In this document: piece by piece, positions 1 through 4,746 of the stretch
Layout: every line of letters starts with the position of its first letter
Position numbering within the stretch: position 1 is the first letter of the stretch
Program-made: the position numbers and the translations under genes
DNA from: Rhodospirillales bacterium
Lineage (GTDB): Bacteria > Pseudomonadota > Alphaproteobacteria > UBA9219
Length of the DNA stretch: 9,867 nt
Assembly: GCA_015654915.1 (NCBI GenBank)
Contig: JAATFY010000097.1
Span: 1 to 9,867 of the forward strand
Reading direction: 5' to 3'
The notes under the pieces: model-generated
Seen by the model: the letters and a program-made list of their open reading frames with translations, nothing else
Databases searched by the model: none
What the model was told of the DNA's origin: nothing

Positions 1-1372
1 CGTTGCCGAAACCGGTTTTCTCGATAACGCCGCGCATGCGTTCGTATTGCTGGCCGAGCGGCACCAGCTCGGTCTTGATCTCTTTCTGCATATCGACCCA
101 GAAAGTAACCAGCTGGCTGTTGACGATTTCCGACAGCGTCTGGATATGGTTTCCGGTCAGGACGGCCTCGACCAGCATGTTGGCGATGCCGGCCGGCATC
201 ATGGCAAGGCCGCGGTAGCGGATAGGGCCGGAAGGATCGAGGGCGATGCAGACGCGGGCCGTCAACTGTTCTTCGTAATTGCCGCCCTTGCCGCTGTCCT
301 TCAGGCTGCTTTTCGCTTCGATGACGTCGTTGGCATGTTCTTCGTCGCCCATGGCGCGGCGCAGCCATTTATCCAGAGCGCCGCTTTCGACGAAAGGAAC
401 CGTTTCCGAGACATGTGCCGCGAGGGCGGCGGCCAGCGGACGCAGTTGCCAGTACTGGCCGCCGGCAAAATCCAGATGGCGCGCGGCGCGGCGGCCGGCA
501 TCCGTGCTTTTCGGCGTCATGTGGCGTCCGTTCAGCCACTGCTCCATATCGGCGGAAGTCCAGCGCTGGCGCGCGTCATCGGTCAGGAGGCCCCGCAAAA
601 GCTCGATATGCGAGACCGACAGACGCCGGTTGCCGACCAGCGCGTTGAAGCTGCCGCGCTCGCTTTTCATCTGGATGATGGCGTTGTCATCCATGCCCTG
701 CAGCGGATTTTGGCCCAGCACCAGAAGCGCCAGCGTGATGCCGAAGGCATAGCAGTCGTCGGCGTGGGAGCCGGTGCCGCGGCCCATGGGAATGCTCATC
801 GCCCGTTCCAGCGGCTCGAACAGCACCGGCTGGCCGAGGCCCGGCGGCGCCGACATGGCTTCGCCCAATTGCGGCATGGTCGAACTGCCGACGCGCCAGA
901 AGATATTGGTGGAGCGTATGGCGTTATGGACAACGCCGGTACGCGTCAGTTCCGCCAATGCACCGATCATCGGCGTGATGAAATAATTATTGACGGCGTC
1001 TTCGCCCATCACCGGATATTGCTCATTCAGCGATTGCATCATGCGCGGCGCGGCGGGGCGCTGGAAAAGAAAGGAAAAATAATGCGCGTTATCGGCGGGC
1101 CACAGGACGGTACCGCTTTCGACCAGCCGCAGGATGGCGGGATGATCGACGTTGCGCATGGCGTTGATGAGATCGATCCGCGGGGGCAGGCCCGAATTGC
1201 ACAAAATAGCCATCAGCTCGGCGCCCGCGTCGCCTTTGATCCGCGCGGCATAGGCCGGACCGCCCACGCTGTTCAGTTCCGGCAGCGGCGATGTCGGCAT
1301 GATTTCGCCGCGCGCGCCCACCGGCAGGCCGTTGCCGGGCGGAAGGAGCGTTTGTGCGGGGAAATAAGCCAT
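1..1372 (-). CDS. Protein-kinase-fold protein lacking catalytic residues (predicted pseudokinase), 3' end outside window
   Basis: The reading frame is open for 457 codons from ATG at 1372 to the window edge, so the C-terminus is missing. Residues about 35-282 follow the layout of a Ser/Thr kinase domain. The catalytic loop position reads VVHNAIRSTNIF (148-158), where HRDxKxxN is expected: His and the final Asn remain, but the catalytic Asp is Ala151 and the Lys is Arg153. The DFG position reads LGE (169-171). No VAIK-type Lys is visible near LMAIL (53-57). The C-lobe is recognisable: DDCYAFGITLALLVLGQNP (205-223) with the structural Asp206, and the subdomain XI Arg in TDDARQRWT (264-272). This points to a fold kept without phosphotransfer, probably a scaffold or regulator, though the role is unknown. 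Residues 290-457 match nothing I recognise. No in-frame start lies between the upstream TAG and this ATG, and no Shine-Dalgarno is obvious. It starts 87 bases after rpoN with no terminator between, so co-transcription is plausible. No signal peptide is seen, so it is probably cytoplasmic. Confidence 0.8.
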   Translation of the reverse strand, partial: MAYFPAQTLLPPGNGLPVGARGEIMPTSPLPELNSVGGPAYAARIKGDAGAELMAILCNSGLPPRIDLINAMRNVDHPAILRLVESGTVLWPADNAHYFSFLFQRPAAPRMMQSLNEQYPVMGEDAVNNYFITPMIGALAELTRTGVVHNAIRSTNIFWRVGSSTMPQLGEAMSAPPGLGQPVLFEPLERAMSIPMGRGTGSHADDCYAFGITLALLVLGQNPLQGMDDNAIIQMKSERGSFNALVGNRRLSVSHIELLRGLLTDDARQRWTSADMEQWLNGRHMTPKSTDAGRRAARHLDFAGGQYWQLRPLAAALAAHVSETVPFVESGALDKWLRRAMGDEEHANDVIEAKSSLKDSGKGGNYEEQLTARVCIALDPSGPIRYRGLAMMPAGIANMLVEAVLTGNHIQTLSEIVNSQLVTFWVDMQKEIKTELVPLGQQYERMRGVIEKTGFGN

Positions 1373-1459
1373 GACGAAAGGCCGGGTGAGAGAAAGCGGG
1401 GGAGAAACGGCGGAAGGATCAGGACGGAAGCTCTATAATCTCCTTTCCCCGCATCGGGA

Positions 1460-2956
1460 TCAACCCATAAACGTCCGGCGCCGTTGCGCGGACGAGGCGA
1501 TATGCATCGCTTCCCTGTATTTGGCGACGGTGCGGCGGGCGATGTCGATGCCTTCGCCCCGCAGGATATCGGTAATGCGGTCGTCCGAGAGTATCTCCTG
1601 CGCCGTTTCCGCCTCGATCAGCATGCGGATACGGTCGCGCACGGTTTCGGACGACACCGTCTCGCCGCCGTCGTGGCGGGTCAAGGCGGTGGTGAAGAAA
1701 TATTTCAACTCGAACAACCCGCGCGGCGTGGCGATATATTTGTGCTGCGTGACACGGCTGACGGTCGATTCGTGCATTTCCACGGCTGCCGCGATATCGC
1801 GCAGGATCAGGGGGCGCAGATGCTGCACGCCGTGGACGAAGAATTTGTCTTGTTGCCGCACGATCTCGGCGGCCACTTTCAGGATGGTGGTGGCGCGCTG
1901 ATGCAGCGCCTTGACCAGCCAGTTGGCCTGCTGCCAGCGCTCGCTGAGATAATCCTTGTCGGTTTTGGTGCGCGCCGACGCCTGCACTCGCGCATAGTAG
2001 CGGTCGTTGGCCAGCACGCGCGGCAAATTTTCGCTGTTCAGTTCGACATGCCAGCCGCCGCCCGGCAACGGCCTTAAAATCACGTCCGGTACGATGGGCG
2101 GGGCCACGTCGGCCGTGAAAGTCTGCGCCGGTTTCGGATCGAGCCGCTTGATCTCGTCCATCATGCCGGCAAGGTCTTCGGCATCGACGCCGCACAGTTT
2201 CATCAGCGCCGCCCGCTCGCGCCTGGCGACCAGATGAAGGTGCTGCAACAGGGTTTGCATCGCCGGATCGAGGCGGTCTTTCTCGCGCAATTGCAGGGCC
2301 AGACACTCCTGCAGCGACCGCGCGAAAATGCCGGGCGGATCGAAACACTGCAACTGGGTGATGACGTCTTCAAAATGTTCGGGCGTCGCGCCAAGCTGTG
2401 TGCGCACAAGCTCGAGATCGGCGGGCAGGTAACCGGCTTCGTCGAGAAGCTCGATCAATGCCGAAGCGATAAGCCGGTCGGCGGGATCGATAAAATCGAC
2501 TTGGATCTGGCCGAGAAGGTGGTCGCGCAGGCCGGGCTTCTCGGCGACGTTCTGCGCCGCCGAAAATTCGTCATCATCGAACGACCCGCCGTGCGAAGAT
2601 GTGCCGAAGCTTTCCTCGCCCGAAAAACCGTCCTGCGCCCACATTTCCTCCTGCGTCGGTACGGCCTCGGTTTCCTTTCCGGACAGCGGGGCCGGATCGC
2701 CGTCGTTTTTCGGCGCACCCGGAATATCGAGATGTTCGGGGTCGGTGGCGACATGTTCGGCAAGGCCGGTATTTTCGGGCGCGCCCTCGCTGTTGTCGTC
2801 GGGCCGCTCCAGCAAGGGGTTTTGCTCGATTTCCTGCGCGACGAATTCGCCGAGTTCCTGGTTCGACATTTGCAGCAGCTTGATCGCCTGCTGCAATTGC
2901 GGCGTCATGATCAGGGTTTGCGACTGCCGGAGATGAAGATGTTGCGTCTGGGCCAT
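1460..2956 (-). CDS. rpoN: RNA polymerase sigma-54 factor RpoN
   Basis: This is the alternative sigma factor that directs RNA polymerase to -24/-12 promoters and needs AAA+ enhancer-binding activators to open DNA. The 498-residue protein is full length. Region I is at residues 1-50 (LRQSQTLIMTPQLQQAIKLL at 9-28, then IEQNPLLE). An acidic linker follows at about 51-138 (for example FDDDE). The core-binding domain starts near 142, with FDPPGIFARSLQECLALQL at 205-223. The DNA-binding part has the helix-turn-helix region MHESTVSRVTQHKYI (394-408), TPRGLFELKYFF (410-421) and the RpoN box ARRTVAKYREAM (473-484), which matches the family signature. The ATG is fixed by a TAA in frame 12 bases upstream. 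There is no visible Shine-Dalgarno; a hairpin abuts the start instead. The usual neighbours lptB, hpf and ptsN are not adjacent: a secreted protein precedes it and a pseudokinase follows. A near-consensus sigma-54 site on the opposite strand upstream suggests self-regulation. Confidence 0.98.
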   Translation of the reverse strand: MAQTQHLHLRQSQTLIMTPQLQQAIKLLQMSNQELGEFVAQEIEQNPLLERPDDNSEGAPENTGLAEHVATDPEHLDIPGAPKNDGDPAPLSGKETEAVPTQEEMWAQDGFSGEESFGTSSHGGSFDDDEFSAAQNVAEKPGLRDHLLGQIQVDFIDPADRLIASALIELLDEAGYLPADLELVRTQLGATPEHFEDVITQLQCFDPPGIFARSLQECLALQLREKDRLDPAMQTLLQHLHLVARRERAALMKLCGVDAEDLAGMMDEIKRLDPKPAQTFTADVAPPIVPDVILRPLPGGGWHVELNSENLPRVLANDRYYARVQASARTKTDKDYLSERWQQANWLVKALHQRATTILKVAAEIVRQQDKFFVHGVQHLRPLILRDIAAAVEMHESTVSRVTQHKYIATPRGLFELKYFFTTALTRHDGGETVSSETVRDRIRMLIEAETAQEILSDDRITDILRGEGIDIARRTVAKYREAMHIASSAQRRRTFMG

Positions 2957-2974
2957 GCGGCTATGTTAGGCCGC
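2957..2974 (-). promoter_or_regulatory. Hairpin abutting the rpoN start codon
   Basis: On the rpoN strand GCGGC-C-TA, loop ACA and TA-GCCGC form a 7-bp stem with one bulged C. It ends directly at the ATG (2956-2954). It occupies the place of a Shine-Dalgarno, and none is visible there. It could restrict or guide ribosome entry. Pairing is read directly from the sequence; the function is inferred. Confidence 0.5.
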
Positions 2975-2983
2975 GAAAGTTAA

Positions 2984-3016
2984 GGGATGATTGCCAAAAT
3001 CATAATTTGGCATCCC
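2984..3016. repeat. Imperfect inverted repeat upstream of rpoN
   Basis: The outer arms are GGGAT (2984-2988) and ATCCC (3012-3016). The inner arms are GCCAAA (2993-2998) and TTTGGC (3006-3011). A 4-base bulge (2989-2992) sits between the arms on one side, and the loop is 7 bases (2999-3005). On the rpoN strand the loop contains TATGAT, a possible -10 hexamer for rpoN (3004-2999), though no convincing -35 lies at the right distance. The right arm overlaps the -24 element of the opposing sigma-54-like site. It may be an operator, a cruciform or an RNA hairpin between the secreted-protein gene and rpoN. It lacks a T-tract, so it is not a clear terminator. Confidence 0.45.
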
Positions 3017-3024
3017 TCTTGCAT
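3007..3024 (+). promoter_or_regulatory. Near-consensus sigma-54 (-24/-12) promoter, opposite strand to rpoN
   Basis: The sequence reads TTGGCATCCCTCTTGCAT. Compared with the family consensus YTGGCACGNNNNTTGCW, it matches at every defined position except the CG after TGGCA. The invariant GG (3009-3010) and GC (3021-3022) are separated by exactly 10 bases. Transcription would start near 3034 and run rightward, antisense to the end of the secreted-protein gene. The site lies about 50 bases upstream of the rpoN start and just upstream of a possible rpoN -10 hexamer. Bound sigma-54 holoenzyme could therefore block rpoN transcription. No gene on the plus strand follows, so the purpose is inferred. 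Confidence 0.55.
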
Positions 3025-3073
3025 ACGTTAGGAACAGGTGACGGCGGAGCTATGCCTGACCGGCAAAAAAGTT

Positions 3074-3940
3074 CTAGTTCCGCGAGGAAGAGTACGTGGG
3101 CGCGTTGTCGGCCTGCGTGCTGATGTTGGGATCGGCGCCGGCCATGAAATTCAGCTGTTTCTGCAGCCCGAGCTGGGCAATTGCTGCCTGCAGCGCCGCC
3201 AGTGTCTGCCGGTCGCCCTGAAGAGCTTCCAGCTGTTTTTTCTTGTAGGCGTCGATGGCGGCGCAGGCGGCTGCATCGGCGGCGGATTTCGGGGCTTCCT
3301 TGATGGCTGTTGCCGCGTTGGCTGCCGCTATAGCGGCCTTGACGCGCGCGGCGGTGGTCGTCGGAGAAGCGGGGCTCGGCGTCGGCGTCATCTGTTCGTT
3401 CGGCAAAAAGCTCATGCGCACGTCAAGCGGCGTATGGACGTCGTCGCTGTCCGTTTTGCCGTGACTCTGGCGCGCCACATCGGCGGCGCTTTGCCAGTTC
3501 ATTTCCGGCAGATGAACCGTCGGCTTGCTGTCGATATGGGTTATTTGCGCGACCGGCGGTTTTTCGGTTTCGGTCGACGTAACCTTGATGTCGTAATCCT
3601 TGTTCATGCCCGGCATGACGGGCGGATTGATCGGGCGCGTCGGCGCTGCCACGGCCGGCGATCCATCCGCACCGCTGTCCATTTCGGGAATATTCACAAC
3701 GGCGTTCGTCTCCGTTTTGGCCGTTTCGTTTTGCGGAAAGTTCTGAGGCAACGTCGCGCCGTTTTTGGTTTGATCCTTGTAACGGTCGAACGACATCCAG
3801 TGCGTATTTTCGATCTGGAACGGATCAACCTCGGCAGCCAGCGCCGGCGCGCTCAGGGCGAGAAAAATGCCGAAGGCGAGCAGGGGGCCGGACAGCCACC
3901 GACCTTTCGTTCCGGCAATGAATTTTTCCACATCCTGCAT
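3074..3940 (-). CDS. Secreted or periplasmic Ala/Pro-rich protein of unknown function
   Basis: I do not recognise this 288-residue protein. It has an N-terminal export signal: positively charged residues (TKGR, 11-14), a hydrophobic core (LLAFGIFLALS, 20-30) and a likely cleavage after APALAA (31-36). The n-region is rather long and carries acidic residues (MQDVEKF), so the segment could instead act as a membrane anchor. The mature part has a low-complexity, Pro/Thr/Lys-rich middle (about 58-195) with two similar short phrases, VVNIPEM (81-87) and TVHLPEM (141-147). An Ala-rich, probably helical or coiled stretch follows (about 197-258, including AAIAAANAATA and LAALQAAIAQLG). The tail is Asn/Ser-rich and ends TYSSSRN. 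No catalytic motif is visible. Codon use resembles the neighbours. The 315-codon frame antisense to it is Arg-rich and looks like its shadow. It is followed by rpoN after 117 bases and is divergent from the cold-shock gene. Confidence 0.75.
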   Translation of the reverse strand: MQDVEKFIAGTKGRWLSGPLLAFGIFLALSAPALAAEVDPFQIENTHWMSFDRYKDQTKNGATLPQNFPQNETAKTETNAVVNIPEMDSGADGSPAVAAPTRPINPPVMPGMNKDYDIKVTSTETEKPPVAQITHIDSKPTVHLPEMNWQSAADVARQSHGKTDSDDVHTPLDVRMSFLPNEQMTPTPSPASPTTTAARVKAAIAAANAATAIKEAPKSAADAAACAAIDAYKKKQLEALQGDRQTLAALQAAIAQLGLQKQLNFMAGADPNISTQADNAPTYSSSRN

Positions 3941-4013
3941 GGTTTTTGCGGCCCCGCTTATGCGAATCTTTCACCTAAAGCCTAACGCTTTATGGCTAAT
4001 AAAGTCTGAAAGC

Positions 4014-4035
4014 AGGGCGCTAAAAAATTCGCCCT
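4014..4035. repeat. Inverted repeat in the divergent promoter region
   Basis: AGGGCG (4014-4019) and CGCCCT (4030-4035) are perfect 6-base inverted arms around an A/T-rich 10-base spacer. The element lies 74 bases upstream of the secreted-protein start. It could be a protein-binding site; it lacks a T-tract after either arm, so a terminator is unlikely. Confidence 0.35.
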
Positions 4036-4065
4036 AATTTCGTCCCATTTGGGTGCTTTTTTGGC

Positions 4066-4089
4066 TCCGGAAGGCCATTATCCTCCGGA
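4066..4089. repeat. Paired TCCGGA palindromes forming a possible hairpin
   Basis: Two copies of the self-complementary hexamer TCCGGA (4066-4071 and 4084-4089) can pair as a 6-bp stem, with an inner GG pairing CC or TC after one mismatch. A moderately T-rich stretch follows on the plus strand (4090-4105). It may be an operator pair or a leader structure of the cold-shock transcript. No upstream plus-strand gene needs a terminator here. Confidence 0.35.
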
Positions 4090-4156
4090 TTCTTCATTGT
4101 TTTTAACCCGCTCCGGTCATACGAAAGTAGGGCAGAAACGGAAGAATTTTGAAGGT

Positions 4157-4172
4157 CCCGGCGGTTGCCGGG
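4157..4172 (+). promoter_or_regulatory. Perfect hairpin in the cold-shock gene leader
   Basis: CCCGGC (4157-4162), loop GGTT (4163-4166) and GCCGGG (4167-4172) form a perfect 6-bp GC stem closed by a tetraloop, 59 bases before the GTG start. No T-tract follows; instead its right arm merges into a run of G-tracts. It is probably a 5'-leader structure of the cold-shock mRNA, where structured leaders are known to control translation in other csp genes. Confidence 0.45.
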
Positions 4173-4192
4173 GGTAAAAGGGGCGGGTAGGG
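4170..4192 (+). other. Four-tract G-quadruplex motif in the cold-shock leader
   Basis: G-tracts lie at 4170-4174, 4180-4183, 4185-4187 and 4190-4192, with loops of 5, 1 and 2 bases. This satisfies the common pattern of four runs of at least three Gs with loops of 1-7. The first tract overlaps the right arm of the hairpin at 4157-4172, so the two structures would compete. The Gs are on the coding strand, so the motif would be present in the mRNA. Folding and function are inferred. Confidence 0.4.
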
Positions 4193-4218
4193 TTTTATTC
4201 GTTGTCGGAGAACAAACC

Positions 4219-4225
4219 AAGAGGT
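4219..4225 (+). promoter_or_regulatory. Ribosome binding site that fixes the cold-shock start at GTG 4232
   Basis: AAGAGGT lies 6 bases before GTG at 4232. The alternative in-frame TTG at 4202 has only a G-rich tract upstream (inside the quadruplex motif) with no A-containing Shine-Dalgarno. The extra ten residues that TTG would add have no cold-shock-domain similarity. GTG is therefore preferred. Confidence 0.65.
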
Positions 4226-4231
4226 CAGGCT

Positions 4232-4744
4232 GTGTCGTCGTTCGATTCATTTGCATCCGCCGCCGATCAGGGCTTTCAAACCGAAGCCGTGGTCAAATGG
4301 TTCAATCTCACAAAAGGCTTCGGTTTCGTAGCTCCCGCGGACGGCTCCTCGGATGCTTTCATGCATTCCTCGGTGGTCAGCCGCGCGGGCCTGCGTGATG
4401 TTCCCGAAGGCACCAAGCTTCTGGTGCAGATCACCGACGGCCCCAAAGGCCGCCAGGTCGCCAGCATCATTCAGGTGCTCGGCATGGCCGACGTTCCCCA
4501 CGCGGTGCAGAATCGCAGCGCGCCGACGGGTCCCGAAATCGAGATGACCGGCACCGTGAAATGGTTCAAGCCGGATAAAGGCTTCGGCTTCGTCACGCCG
4601 GACGACGGCGACCGCGACGTCTTTGTCCACCGCAGCGTCGTTCTTAACGCCGGATTGCAGCAACTCGAATCGGGCCAGAAAGTCCGGATGAAAGTCCAGA
4701 CCGCCGCCAAGGGCCGCGAAGCAACCTGGATTCAGGTCGAATAA
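4232..4744 (+). CDS. Double cold-shock-domain RNA-binding protein
   Basis: Cold-shock proteins bind single-stranded RNA or DNA and melt secondary structure, acting as RNA chaperones in the cytoplasm. From the GTG start the product is 170 residues with two complete domains. Domain 1 spans about 18-83: VVKWFNLTKGFGFV (20-33) contains RNP1, and DAFMHSSV (41-48) is RNP2. Domain 2 spans about 105-170: TVKWFKPDKGFGFV (108-121) and DVFVHRSV (129-136). Domain 2 is closer to the CspA consensus, whereas domain 1 has DAFMH in place of the usual VFVH. A short linker, about 84-104, joins them. Tandem-domain proteins of this size are typical of Alphaproteobacteria. The gene is monocistronic here: its TAA is 2 bases from the stop of the convergent macroglobulin gene and no terminator hairpin with a T-tract is visible. 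The structured leader upstream suggests post-transcriptional control. Confidence 0.95.
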   Translation: MSSFDSFASAADQGFQTEAVVKWFNLTKGFGFVAPADGSSDAFMHSSVVSRAGLRDVPEGTKLLVQITDGPKGRQVASIIQVLGMADVPHAVQNRSAPTGPEIEMTGTVKWFKPDKGFGFVTPDDGDRDVFVHRSVVLNAGLQQLESGQKVRMKVQTAAKGREATWIQVE

Positions 4745-4746
4745 AT

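Larger units (their letters stand above)
3941..4231. other. Divergent intergenic region between the secreted protein and the cold-shock gene
   Basis: This 291-base stretch must hold promoters for both divergent genes. It carries several inverted repeats (4014-4035, 4066-4089, 4157-4172) and a G-rich tract before the cold-shock start. I could not pick a convincing -35/-10 pair for either direction. A weak candidate for the cold-shock gene is TTGTTT (about 4098-4103) with TACGAA 17 bases on, but the -10 match is poor. If the transcript starts near there, the cold-shock leader would be about 100 bases, in keeping with the long leaders known for csp genes. Confidence 0.5.

Noticed and set aside
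47..1438. Long plus-strand open frame of 463 codons
   Set aside because: It is antisense to the kinase-fold gene, is Arg/His/Gln-rich without any recognisable motif, and extends past that gene's start. The minus-strand frame has clear kinase C-lobe motifs.
1373..1459. Terminator or separate promoter between rpoN and the kinase-fold gene
   Set aside because: Only a 4-bp CCCG/CGGG stem is present, and TTGATC to TATAGA spacing is about 20 bases, too long for a standard promoter. Nothing convincing.
2234..2983. Plus-strand frame of 249 codons over rpoN
   Set aside because: It lies fully antisense to conserved rpoN coding sequence and has no domain signature.
3038..3985. Plus-strand frame of 315 codons downstream of the sigma-54-like site, with GTG start and AGGA upstream
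   Set aside because: Composition is strongly Arg/Gly-rich as expected of an antisense shadow, and the minus-strand frame has an export signal and sensible composition. I kept the promoter but not the gene.
4044..4062. CCCATTTGGG followed by a T-run as a rho-independent terminator
   Set aside because: The stem is at most 3-4 bp with a loop too small to be stable, and no plus-strand gene lies upstream.
4724..4737. ACCTG-GATT-CAGGT hairpin near the end of the cold-shock gene as a terminator
   Set aside because: The stem is only 5 bp, inside coding sequence, and no T-tract follows on either strand.
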